Origin: Fodinibius roseus
Lineage (GTDB): Bacteria; Bacteroidota; Rhodothermia; Balneolales; Balneolaceae
DNA length: 64,000 nt
Assembly (NCBI RefSeq): GCF_900129315.1
Contig: NZ_FQUS01000002.1
Span: 248,001-312,000, forward strand
Direction: 5' to 3'
Below are positions 27,059-36,035 of this stretch, in pieces. Numbering within the stretch: position 1 is the stretch's first letter; every line of letters starts with the position of its first letter. A model generated the notes under the pieces. It saw only the letters and a list, made by a program, of their open reading frames with translations, made no database searches and was not told the DNA's origin. The translations under genes and the position numbers were made by a program.

Positions 27059-28405
27059 ATGGCTTTACCCCGCTGGAACAAAAAAATTAATTGGATTTCT
27101 ATTGGATTGTGCTGCCTGGCTTTCTGTGTTCTGAGTCCCTCGGGGACCTACGCGCAACAGAATACCTGCTGTGACGACCGGCCGCTACTGGAAGTTAATC
27201 CCCCGCCTGTCCCAGCTGATGGTGCCCCCGTAGCGATCGTTGGCTGCCGGCTGATCGACGGCCTGGGCGGTGAACCGGTTGAGGATGCGGTAGTGGTCGT
27301 GGAACGCAACAGAATCGTTGATGCGGGTCCGCGCGCGGAGGTTGAGATACCCGATCATGCAGATCGTCTGGACGCAGCCGGAAAAACCCTGATGCCCGGC
27401 CTGATTGACGCCCATTTTCATTCGCTTATGGACAACGACCGGATTAACAGGTACCTCCACAAGGGAATAACCACCATGCGGGATCCGGGACATCCCCTGC
27501 GGTTTTACCAGTCTCTCCATTTCGCGGAAAAGCCGGTCCCGAGAATGTTCTTAACCGGTGGACATCTGGAAGGGTTTCCCCCGGTCTGGGAGAGCCAGGC
27601 GGTGGTTGTCAGAAACCATGCGCACGCCCGGCAGGCGGTGTATGATCATGTGGAGAACGGGGCGACGGGGATTAAACTCTATTTTAAGCTGCCCCTTGAC
27701 TACTACGAAGTAATCATGGATGCCGCCTCAAAACGAAACGTTCCCGTGATGGCACACCTCGAACTCGTGGATGCCGATGATGCCATCCGGGCGGGACTCG
27801 AGGGCGTGGAGCACGTTACTTCCTTCGGCACGGCCCTGGCCGGACCGAAGGAATCCAGAACGTTCAAGAAACGGGTGAATGCCGAATATGGTGCCCGGAG
27901 AGAGGAGCGCTTCAGGCTTTGGTCGACCATCGACGTGGAATCGGATCGGGTGCAGGAGGTGATTGAGCTGGCTGTTGAAAACGATGTTATTATGACGCCC
28001 ACGCTGAGTGTTTTTGAACGGTATCAGGGAGATGAGGGAGTGAAGGATTTTCACGTCAAAGGATACCGGAACATGGTTCGGTTCGTGGAGAAAGCCTACC
28101 GGTCCGGCATGCGCATTGCCCTCGGGTCACACGCGAGCGTACCCCATGCAGATTCCGGGTGGGATTACCAGCATGAAATGGAACTTCTGGTTAATGAAGT
28201 AGGAATGGATCCGATGGACGTCATAACCAGCAGCACTATGGGGAATGCCCGGTATTTTCGCACCGAACAGCGACTGGGCAGCATAGAAGCCGGTAAGCTG
28301 GCCGACCTGCTGCTGATTGAGGGACGCCCGGATGAAGACATTGCCGCGATGAAAAACATAGGGCGGGTCATGCTCAATGGAACGTGGATTGAAGCCGGCG
28401 ACTGA
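27059..28405 (+). CDS. Exported amidohydrolase with altered metal-site Asp
   Basis: Amidohydrolase-superfamily protein of the imidazolonepropionase/prolidase-like group, with signal peptide (ISIGLCCLAFCVLSPSGTYAQ). Expected metal ligands can be followed: HFHS for HxH after LMPGLIDA, Lys in GIKLYF, His in MAHLELVD and His in VEHVTSF. The final ligand is normally Asp in a GTDA-type motif, but the corresponding segment reads ALGSHASVPHADSG, so Asp is replaced by His. The enzyme may use a different metal set or may be inactive. It lies 135 bases after the SusD gene on the same strand and probably processes the imported compound (a cyclic amide, dipeptide or lactone). Substrate unknown. Confidence 0.85.
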   Translation: MALPRWNKKINWISIGLCCLAFCVLSPSGTYAQQNTCCDDRPLLEVNPPPVPADGAPVAIVGCRLIDGLGGEPVEDAVVVVERNRIVDAGPRAEVEIPDHADRLDAAGKTLMPGLIDAHFHSLMDNDRINRYLHKGITTMRDPGHPLRFYQSLHFAEKPVPRMFLTGGHLEGFPPVWESQAVVVRNHAHARQAVYDHVENGATGIKLYFKLPLDYYEVIMDAASKRNVPVMAHLELVDADDAIRAGLEGVEHVTSFGTALAGPKESRTFKKRVNAEYGARREERFRLWSTIDVESDRVQEVIELAVENDVIMTPTLSVFERYQGDEGVKDFHVKGYRNMVRFVEKAYRSGMRIALGSHASVPHADSGWDYQHEMELLVNEVGMDPMDVITSSTMGNARYFRTEQRLGSIEAGKLADLLLIEGRPDEDIAAMKNIGRVMLNGTWIEAGD

Positions 28406-29002
28406 AATATTATGTTACCGTTGAACCCTGAAGGCACCTCAATCTCAACAAGTTGAATTCAGGGTGAAGGGATGGTTTTCAGGACGTTGGATCGGGGCTA
28501 TTTCTGTTATATCAGTCAGCGCTGCATGAAGTCGTCTGTGCAGAACGTTTGAGGTTAATCTTGTGGAGAGAGATTCTATTAGGGCATCCTTTCGCTGCCG
28601 GACATAATTCGAGCCGAAACCGAAGCCTCGGCTTTTCGTTTAGAATTATTAACGGATTTCCCAGAAAAACATTACTTTTTTAAAAAATACGGGATCAAAA
28701 AGTTATCAGGTTAGTAGTAAAAAGAGTATAACGTAATACTCCGTGATAAAAGGGATATATTCAATGCTGTCATCGTTCTGATTCTTTATGTCTGAGTTGG
28801 CCAATCTTTAATGGTTTCTTTACATAAAGGTGATTAGAGAATAACAGCTTTTTAGCAAGTTGTACCGTTTATTTAAACTGCTTGCTTGATAAACGCTCCA
28901 AAGCGGAAATCCTCTCGGGGAAAATACAGCGGGAAGGTCGGTTCCAAGCTGGAAACATGACGATAAAAGTACGCTCTTAAACTAAACTTTTAAAAAAGGT
29001 CG
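28406..29002. other. Intergenic region with two hairpins, no gene seen
   Basis: In these 597 bases a hairpin with arms ACCCTGAA (28425-28432) and TTCAGGGT (28458-28465) follows the amidohydrolase stop by 20 bases and may end its transcript, although no T-run follows. A second possible terminator, AGCCGA (28612-28617) and TCGGCT (28628-28633), is followed by TTT. The rest is AT-rich and should hold the promoter of the third SusC gene; I cannot fix it. No ORF of interest. Confidence 0.45.
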
Positions 29003-32000
29003 ATGATGAAAAAAAAGGATACACGTACATGTACATATCTATATAAGTGGATGACCAGACTTGCCTTGGCAGGTATGTTATTTGGTTTGCCGGCGTTGCC
29101 GGTGAAGGGACAAAATACAGGGGAAACGGTGACGGGGACCGTAGTGGATGCCGAGAATAATGAAACCCTTCCGGGGGTCAATATTTTGGTCAAGGGAACG
29201 ACCACCGGAACGTCGACGGGAGGGGACGGTACTTTTGAGCTTTCGGTTCCCTCCTTGGAGGATACCCTTGTTGCCTCGTTCATCGGCTATCAGACGCAGG
29301 AAATTCCCATAAACGGCCGGACCGAAATAGATATAGCACTGGTCGGTCAGGCGATTATGGGTGAAGAAATGGTGGTTGTAGGCTTCGGTACTCAGCGAAG
29401 GGAAGACGTAACGGGCGCTGTCAGTTCGGTTTCAGCCCGTGATTTCGAGGAGCGTCCGATGACCAACACCGAACTGGGAATGCAGGGATTGAGTCCCGGC
29501 TTAAGCATACAGTACGAGGGGGGACAACCCGGGGAAGAAAATGCCGTGGCGCGGATCCGTGGGACCGGTACGCTGAATAACCCGAACCCGCTGGTGCTTG
29601 TGGACGGGGTGGAACAGTCGCTTTCTACGGTGGAATCTTCTAATATTGAATCGATCAGTGTATTGAAAGATGCGGCTTCTGCCGCTATTTATGGATCGCG
29701 GGCGGCAAACGGAGTCATATTGGTTACCACCAAACGAGGTGCCGAATCAGGGGTTACCGTAAGTTACAACGCCCACGTCGGCGTGCAGGATCTGCTTTTT
29801 TTTCCGCCGGGGGCCTCTAAGGAAGATTGGATGATGCTGAGGAACGAAGCAGATGCAGCAACAGGAGCAGATCCGATTTTTACCGAGGAATATCAGAAAA
29901 ATGTTCTTGCGGGAACGAACCCGCTGGAGTATCCTTTTGCCGACTTTGAGGGTGGCGTTTTCCGCGACTATTCATTGGAGCATAGTAATGCTCTCTCTGT
30001 ATCCACGGGGGGCGAGACGGGAAGATTATATGCGGCTGTCAGTCATGATGATACGGATGGAATCATGCGAAATTTTAACAGCAAAAAAACGTCACTGCGG
30101 TTGAACAGCGATCTGTTTGTGACGGATGATTTAACGGTTAAAGCTAATATGCTTTACAGGAACCGGGATGTCAGTGGTCCGGGATTCAGGCCCCAGCGGA
30201 TTATGCAGGCCCTTTTGCATATGAATCGCGATATGATTATGAGTTATCCGGACGGCCGGGAGGCAACCGGTGATCTGATCGGGGGCACATGGAATCCGTT
30301 TGTCATGGGAAATTCCGGTGAGACAAACAGGGCGAGCAACGATATCGTTGCTACAGCCGGAGTTGAATACGAGATCAATGAGATGTTTTCACTTGAAGGA
30401 GATCTTACGCTGAACCGGACCAGTACTGAAGAGAATATTTTCCGGGATGATAAAAGCAACATGATCCATCCCCTCACTGGTGAAACAGTCGCTGCCAGCA
30501 GCTGGTTTTCCACAAACACCTTGAATGAAGGTCGGTATAATCGCAATGAACTGAGTCAGAGGGCATTGCTGCGGTATACGGATGATTTCGGGGATCACAG
30601 TTTGAATGGGATGGTTGGGTATGAAGAAATTTATACCCAGGCTACACAGGCATCTGCAGCGCGTTCCGATTTTTTCAATGATGATCTTCGATCCCTGAAT
30701 GCAGGTGATTCCGGTACGGAACTGACGTGTGGACAATTTAATGATCCGGGCGAATTTACCAATGGTTGTTTTAATGACGAGTGGAGAATACGATCTTTCT
30801 TTGGACGTATGAACTATTCATATGAGGACCGCTATTCGTTCCAGGCTAATGTGCGATACGACGGATCATCGAGATTTGCGGAGGGCAACAGGTGGGGCTT
30901 CTTTCCATCGTTCTCCGGCGGCTGGAGAATCTCCAGCGAAGAGTTTATGCAGGATGTGGATTGGTTAAGCAACCTGAGAATTCGAGCTTCATGGGGACAA
31001 TTAGGTAACGAGCGGCAGGGTTCCAATGAGAGAACCGGCCTTTATTCCTATTTGAATACGTATAACCTGGGACTTTCCTACCAGTTCGACGACGAGGTCG
31101 TACCGGCTGCTGCCGTCACTTCGGCCGGTAACACGGATATCGCCTGGGAAACCACGACGATGACGAATATTGGTCTGGACTTGGGGTTGATGGATGACAG
31201 AATAGAGGTCATAGGCGAGTATTTCTGGAACTATACCAGCGATATTCTGCTGCAGCTGCCCATTCCTGCTACGGTGGGTAAAAGTGCTCCCTACCAGAAT
31301 GCAGCGGATGTTTCCAATAACGGGTGGGAGCTGGCGGTTAATTACAACAGCGCTGCCGGCTCCGGGGAGCTGGAGTATTCCGTCGGCATAAATTTCTCGG
31401 ATGTCGTTAATACGATCGAGGATCTTAATGATCAGGGTCCTTTCTACCCCGATGGATTTACTGTTTGGACTGAAGGCGAGTCCATTAATTCATTGCGTGG
31501 ATATGCTTCCCCGGGAATTTACCGCACGCAGGAAGATCTTGACAATTATCCCACTACCTACAGCCCGGAAGTGACTATCGGAGATGTTATTTATGAAGAT
31601 CTGGATGGAGACGGTGCGCTCAGTACCGCATTATATCCTGACGGCGACCATATTATTATAGCCAATGAAGACCCAAGGTATGAGTTTGGTGTGAATTTCG
31701 ACGCTTCGTATCGCGGGTTCGATTTCAAAATGTTCTGGCAGGGGGTCTTACAGCAGTACCATATGCTGGACGGTGCCATCATCGAAGGTCCGAACAATCA
31801 AAATTATATTGCCCAAAAGTACGTCGAGGAACGATACCATCCTGAAAAGAATCCCGGTGGTAAGTGGCCGAGAGTAATGACAGGTTCGCAAAACTGGAAC
31901 AGGCGGGGATCTGAATTCTGGCTGGAGGATACCAAATATGCACGATTAAAAAATATTCAGCTCGGCTATTCCATCCCCCAGCAATTCATACAGCGATTCC

Positions 32001-32134
32001 GGATTTATGTCTCGGGGACAAACCTGGTTACCATAACTCCCACCGACCTTATGGACCCGGAAGTCCCGAGGGGACGAAATCAGTTTTATCCTCATACGAA
32101 ATCAGTCTCGCTGGGTGTCAATGTCACGTTTTAA
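29003..32134 (+). CDS. SusC/RagA-type TonB-dependent receptor without STN domain
   Basis: Outer-membrane importer, 1043 residues. Signal peptide (MTRLALAGMLFGLPALPVKGQ) is followed at once by the carboxypeptidase-like repeat (TGTVVDAENNETLPGVNILV), so this receptor lacks the STN domain seen in the other two and is not expected to signal to a FecR protein. Plug signature VLKDAASAAIYGSRAANGV; last strand VSLGVNVTF. ATG 29003 and 29006 are adjacent; AAAAAAGG lies upstream. The partner SusD gene follows. The CarboxypepD region is very similar to that of the first SusC (GTVxDAxxNETLPGVNILVKGTT), showing descent from a common ancestor. Confidence 0.95.
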   Translation: MMKKKDTRTCTYLYKWMTRLALAGMLFGLPALPVKGQNTGETVTGTVVDAENNETLPGVNILVKGTTTGTSTGGDGTFELSVPSLEDTLVASFIGYQTQEIPINGRTEIDIALVGQAIMGEEMVVVGFGTQRREDVTGAVSSVSARDFEERPMTNTELGMQGLSPGLSIQYEGGQPGEENAVARIRGTGTLNNPNPLVLVDGVEQSLSTVESSNIESISVLKDAASAAIYGSRAANGVILVTTKRGAESGVTVSYNAHVGVQDLLFFPPGASKEDWMMLRNEADAATGADPIFTEEYQKNVLAGTNPLEYPFADFEGGVFRDYSLEHSNALSVSTGGETGRLYAAVSHDDTDGIMRNFNSKKTSLRLNSDLFVTDDLTVKANMLYRNRDVSGPGFRPQRIMQALLHMNRDMIMSYPDGREATGDLIGGTWNPFVMGNSGETNRASNDIVATAGVEYEINEMFSLEGDLTLNRTSTEENIFRDDKSNMIHPLTGETVAASSWFSTNTLNEGRYNRNELSQRALLRYTDDFGDHSLNGMVGYEEIYTQATQASAARSDFFNDDLRSLNAGDSGTELTCGQFNDPGEFTNGCFNDEWRIRSFFGRMNYSYEDRYSFQANVRYDGSSRFAEGNRWGFFPSFSGGWRISSEEFMQDVDWLSNLRIRASWGQLGNERQGSNERTGLYSYLNTYNLGLSYQFDDEVVPAAAVTSAGNTDIAWETTTMTNIGLDLGLMDDRIEVIGEYFWNYTSDILLQLPIPATVGKSAPYQNAADVSNNGWELAVNYNSAAGSGELEYSVGINFSDVVNTIEDLNDQGPFYPDGFTVWTEGESINSLRGYASPGIYRTQEDLDNYPTTYSPEVTIGDVIYEDLDGDGALSTALYPDGDHIIIANEDPRYEFGVNFDASYRGFDFKMFWQGVLQQYHMLDGAIIEGPNNQNYIAQKYVEERYHPEKNPGGKWPRVMTGSQNWNRRGSEFWLEDTKYARLKNIQLGYSIPQQFIQRFRIYVSGTNLVTITPTDLMDPEVPRGRNQFYPHTKSVSLGVNVTF

Positions 32135-32167
32135 TTTTTTAATGTTTAAATGTAAATGGAAATTGTT

Positions 32168-33697
32168 ATGAAAAAGCTTATAATATTAAGTATAATGATG
32201 GTTGCCGTTATTCTCACTGGATGTGATGGCCTGGATGTCACTCCGGCCGATACGGTAACAGAAGGTTCGTACTGGCAGCGGGCCAGTGATGCGGAGATTG
32301 CCGTCAATGCTGTTTATGCAGAGATGGACGGCCGCACCTTTGGTCTGGATAACCGGACCGATATAGCCTATTCTCAACTTACTCCGCTTGTCCCGTCAAA
32401 CGGTACGGTGGAAGGCTATTGGAACAGGTATTACAGGGGTATTTTCAAAGCCAATGATGTGATTACCAACATCGGGGAGGTCGAGTTTGGTAATACGGAT
32501 CTGCTGGAGAGGGTGGAGGCGGAGGCGCGGTTTCTCCGGGCCTATTACTATACCCAGCTTACCAGTTTATGGGGAGCGGTCCCTTTAATTTTGGAACCCA
32601 TTGACATCAATGATCACGTAGCCCGGACCGATCGTGATGAGATTGTTGATTTTATTATTGACGAGTTGGATGCGATCATCACCACGGAGGCTCTGCCCGT
32701 GAGTTACGGCAGCGGGAATGTCGGCCGGGCAACCCATGGCGCTGCCGAGTCGCTGAAGGCGAGAGCTGCGTTGCGCAACGAACGGTGGGAGATCGCCCGC
32801 GATGCGGCGCAATCGGTCATAGAAAGTGGTGTTTATGACCTCTATCCCAACTATGAAGAGCTGTTCCATTATGAAGGTCAGAACTCTTCAGAGGTAATTT
32901 TTGACAGGCAGTATACTTCTACCGGGGACAGCTATGATGCTTTTGGGATCTCTGCCGCATCCATTGGAGGCGGCTCGGGCATAGAGCCTGCCCATGGCCT
33001 CTATCGGAAGTACCGGCTTGATGAAGGGGAATATGATATCAGTGAATTTAACAGCCGTGAAGAGGCCTATGAAAACATGGATCCCCGCTGGAATTATTCG
33101 GTTTATTATACCGGACAGCCCATCGGTAACAGCACCTACGACTCCAGTCCCGACAGTCCGACTCCTGATCGTGTTAATGTCACAGAGAGAGCCACCGAAC
33201 TTGGGTACAATATGAAGAAGTATATTGACTATGAAGATGATATAGACAGCCCTTCGACGGGATCCATTAACATGATTCACATCCGGTATGCCGATATCCT
33301 GCTGATGTATGCTGAAGCAAAAGTTCAGCTCGGCGAGATTGATCAATCAGTTTACGATGCAATTAATGAAGTGCGTGAACGTCCCACAGTTGAACTGGAC
33401 CCCATCAATGCAACAACACATCCGGATGCAGAGAGCCTGATGGAGTACCTGATGGATGAGCGCGCCCGGGAATTTGCACTGGAAGGATTGCGACTCTTTG
33501 ACATCATGCGATGGGGAATCGGTGAACAGGTAGCCGGGCCCGTTCGCGGTGCTCATTTTGAAAATTCGGAAGGAGAGGTTTATTTACAGGACGTCGGGTA
33601 TTCGAGAAACTTCAGCGAACATCACCATCTGTGGCCCATACCGCAGGCCGAAATTAATTCCAATGATTCTATTTCTGAAAATAATCCCGGATACTAA
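32168..33697 (+). CDS. SusD/RagB-type lipoprotein
   Basis: Surface binding lipoprotein for the SusC gene just upstream. Start at 32168 (MKKLIILSIMMVAVILTGC) gives an ideal lipoprotein signal; an in-frame ATG at 32156 would add four residues. SusD hallmarks: ADTVTEGSYWQRASDAEIAVNAVY, AEARFLRAYYYTQLTSLWGAVPLI, LEGLRLFDIMRWG and final HHLWPIPQAEINSND. The conserved ending NNPGY is present. About 509 residues. A strong hairpin follows at 33745. Confidence 0.95.
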   Translation: MKKLIILSIMMVAVILTGCDGLDVTPADTVTEGSYWQRASDAEIAVNAVYAEMDGRTFGLDNRTDIAYSQLTPLVPSNGTVEGYWNRYYRGIFKANDVITNIGEVEFGNTDLLERVEAEARFLRAYYYTQLTSLWGAVPLILEPIDINDHVARTDRDEIVDFIIDELDAIITTEALPVSYGSGNVGRATHGAAESLKARAALRNERWEIARDAAQSVIESGVYDLYPNYEELFHYEGQNSSEVIFDRQYTSTGDSYDAFGISAASIGGGSGIEPAHGLYRKYRLDEGEYDISEFNSREEAYENMDPRWNYSVYYTGQPIGNSTYDSSPDSPTPDRVNVTERATELGYNMKKYIDYEDDIDSPSTGSINMIHIRYADILLMYAEAKVQLGEIDQSVYDAINEVRERPTVELDPINATTHPDAESLMEYLMDERAREFALEGLRLFDIMRWGIGEQVAGPVRGAHFENSEGEVYLQDVGYSRNFSEHHHLWPIPQAEINSNDSISENNPGY

Positions 33698-33744
33698 CTG
33701 CAACGTTGCCGTTAACGCGTTTCACAGAGAACTTATAAACAATA

Positions 33745-33776
33745 TTTCAGGTCCCGCCGAAAACCGGGGCCTGAAA
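33745..33776 (+). terminator. Hairpin after third SusCD pair
   Basis: Twelve-base stem TTTCAGGTCCCG (33745-33756) and CGGGGCCTGAAA (33765-33776) with one G-T pair and an 8-base loop, 48 bases after the SusD stop. The stem is strong, but the following bases are not a T-run, so it may be a terminator or a transcript-stabilising 3' hairpin. Confidence 0.55.
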
Positions 33777-33916
33777 TTGCTGTACTCATAACAAGACGCT
33801 GAAAAAAGCTATCGGTTGTTGCTGCCCGTAAACGCGTGAGATCAACTTGTATTTTAACCGCTCAACGCGTTATTTATACATGATAAGGGACAATTTGGAA
33901 CACTTTATTTTTTGCT

Positions 33917-34243
33917 ATGAAAACAAGCCGACGAGCATTTCCGGAAAAAACTATGTTGGGAGCAGCAGGTGGAATGGCTGCTCCTTTTTTAAATGCTAAC
34001 AGGGAAAGTAAAAGGCAGAAAAAGGAGGGGACCAGAAACAAGATCGGGGTATCTTTCGATTCTTTTTGGCAGTTTAACGGGCCCAAGGAGGAGACCTTCA
34101 TCGAGTATGAACGGGTGGCTGAAATATTCAGGGCGGTCGATTACCGGGGATATATTTCCCTGGAATTTGAAGGACAGCAAAACCCGCAGGTGGCGGTGCC
34201 CAAAAGCCTGGACCTGCTCCGTGAAGCGTTTACATGGACCTGA
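33917..34243 (+). pseudogene. Internally deleted sugar phosphate isomerase/epimerase relic (Tat leader kept)
   Basis: A 108-codon frame whose first part is a twin-arginine leader (KTSRRAFPEKTMLGAAGGMA) followed by the first strand of a xylose-isomerase-like TIM barrel (NKIGVSFDSFWQFNGPK), and whose second part is the typical C terminus of the same family (EYERVAEIFRAVDYRGYISL through AVPKSLDLLREAF). Family members have about 300 residues, so roughly two thirds of the barrel, including all metal ligands, is missing without loss of frame. The result cannot be an active isomerase. It directly precedes a Gfo/Idh/MocA gene and DUF1080 genes, the usual company of this family. Whether the short product is still made is unknown. 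Confidence 0.8.
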
Positions 34244-34651
34244 GCCGAGAAGTAGGTTCCCTGCCATTTTTGATTCGTCATCCCAGCTGGAGTGCAGGAC
34301 CAGCGGAGCTGATGCATAAACAACACGCATGGTATCACCTCCGACATAGATCAAGCAAATCAGCAAAGCTGATGGGTGAAAAACGACCGGCGACGTTTTT
34401 GGGTTCCGTTTTTGCGTTGCTTCAAAAATGGAACATAAAACATGAGTAATTTGATCACTAATTATTTAGGAGTGGCTGTAACAGAAACCGGCATAAGTAA
34501 TTGAAGAAAAAGTAAGTTTTATGTTTCATTATCGAAACAAAAATATTATATAGTGCTTTTGTTATGAAGTCTTAGTGGGGCATCCCTGAGACTCATTACA
34601 TTGTAAAACTTCTTAATCAACAAATGGATGGCAACCATGGGAGAAAAAGGT
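34244..34651. other. Intergenic region after the relic, no gene seen
   Basis: These 408 bases hold no recognisable gene. The part at 34500-34560 is AT-rich and could contain the promoter of the oxidoreductase gene. ACGCGT-containing stretches occur upstream of the relic (33715, 33833, 33868), not here. No repeat of family 1 or 2 was found. Confidence 0.4.
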
Positions 34652-35905
34652 ATGAACAGGAAAAAATTTATAAAAGGTGCGCTTGGCACACTTGGTGCTC
34701 TTACTATTGTGCCGCGACACGTGTTGGGCGGCAGAGGCTATACGGCACCGAGTGACCAGCTTACCAAAGCGGTTATCGGGGTCGGTATGATGGGCAAAGG
34801 GCACCTGAATTATCCGGGAGCCCGGCTTGTGGCGGTCTGTGACGTGGATGAGAATCATCTGCAGGAGGCCCTGAATCTGACGGACTCAAATGTCAGGGGC
34901 TATTCCGATTACCGGGAAGTCCTGCAGCAGGATGATATAGATATCGTGCATATCGCCACGCCACCGCACTGGCACGGCATTATGGCGGCGGATGCGGCGG
35001 AAGCGGGCAAGGATGTCTGGTGCGAAAAGCCGATGACACGAACAATCGGCGAAGGTGAAAAGGTAGTGGAAGCGGTGCAGCGGAACGGCAGTATCTTTCG
35101 GCTGAATACCTGGTTCCGGTTTGAAGATGTTTTCTATGGCATGGGGACGCCGGTCAAGCCGATCAAGAAGCTGGTAGAGAACGGTGTCTTCGGGTGGCCG
35201 CTCAAGGTGACCATCAGCGAGACGACCGGCTTCAACTGGAAGTTTAACTGGAGCGGGCTGACGAACCTGGAGCCGCAGTGGATTCCCGAGGCACTGGATT
35301 ATGACATGTGGCTGGGTCCGGCGCCCCGAAAACCGTATAACGAACACCGCACGCATGTGACCTTCCGGGGCTACTGGGATTACGACGGCGGGGGACTGGG
35401 CGACATGGGCCAGCACTACCTTGACCCGGTTCAGTATATTTTAAGCAAGGATCATACCAGTCCCATTAGCGTAGAGGCGGACGCCCCCCAACAGCACCCC
35501 GATGCCGTCAGCTCCTGGCGAAGAATTGAGATGAAGTATGAGGACGGCTGCCGGATTATCCTCGATGGCGAGAACAAGGATACCGATGCCGCCTTCATCG
35601 AGGGACCGGAGGGCAAGCTGTACCGGGGATTTCAATCCGATATACCCAATATCCGTAAACTGGCGGACAGCCTGCCCGATCCGGATCCACAGGTGACGGA
35701 CTTTAGCAAGGCGGTCAGAAACAGGCAGACGTTTGCTTTGAATGAAGCCAATGGCCACCGTTCCTGCACACTGGTAAACCTGGGGAAAGCTGCATTGCGA
35801 CTGGGAAGAAAACTGGAATTTGACCCTGAAACCCAGCGTTTTATCGGCGACGAGGCCGCTAATCGCTTGATTAACCAGCCGATGCGCGGGCAGTGGCATA
35901 TATAG
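34652..35905 (+). CDS. Exported Gfo/Idh/MocA-type oxidoreductase
   Basis: NAD(P)-dependent sugar oxidoreductase of the Gfo/Idh/MocA family. The start at 34652 (MNRKKFIKGALGTLGALTIV) gives a Tat-like leader; ATGs at 34628 and 34637 are in frame and possible. Rossmann motif AVIGVGMMGKGHL, acidic residue in AVCDVDENH, the family's EKP catalytic signature in DVWCEKPMTRTIGE, and the C-terminal substrate-side region GGGLGDMGQHYLDPVQYIL. Exported members of this family use a tightly bound cofactor. Next to DUF1080 proteins they are believed to oxidise a sugar at C3 so that the glycosidic bond can be broken by elimination. Of 417 residues, normal. Confidence 0.9.
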   Translation: MNRKKFIKGALGTLGALTIVPRHVLGGRGYTAPSDQLTKAVIGVGMMGKGHLNYPGARLVAVCDVDENHLQEALNLTDSNVRGYSDYREVLQQDDIDIVHIATPPHWHGIMAADAAEAGKDVWCEKPMTRTIGEGEKVVEAVQRNGSIFRLNTWFRFEDVFYGMGTPVKPIKKLVENGVFGWPLKVTISETTGFNWKFNWSGLTNLEPQWIPEALDYDMWLGPAPRKPYNEHRTHVTFRGYWDYDGGGLGDMGQHYLDPVQYILSKDHTSPISVEADAPQQHPDAVSSWRRIEMKYEDGCRIILDGENKDTDAAFIEGPEGKLYRGFQSDIPNIRKLADSLPDPDPQVTDFSKAVRNRQTFALNEANGHRSCTLVNLGKAALRLGRKLEFDPETQRFIGDEAANRLINQPMRGQWHI

Positions 35906-36035
35906 CTTGCGTTCGCCAGTCCGCTCACCGGCCTTCGGCTCACCAGGGCAAAATCTTGAATTACACAGCACAAAAAAAGTAGCAGTAATGGAAGATGGAG
36001 TTACAGGCTCCCGTTTTTCATCTGAACACAACTTA

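Noticed and set aside
33713-33872. Three ACGCGT-containing stretches within 160 bases as a possible origin or operator array
   Set aside because: Spacing is irregular and flanks differ; no DnaA-box-like sequence or replication gene is near.
35907-36035. Upstream extension of the HEAT-DUF1080 reading frame
   Set aside because: It would bury the lipoprotein signal; ATG 36036 or 36048 gives a normal leader.
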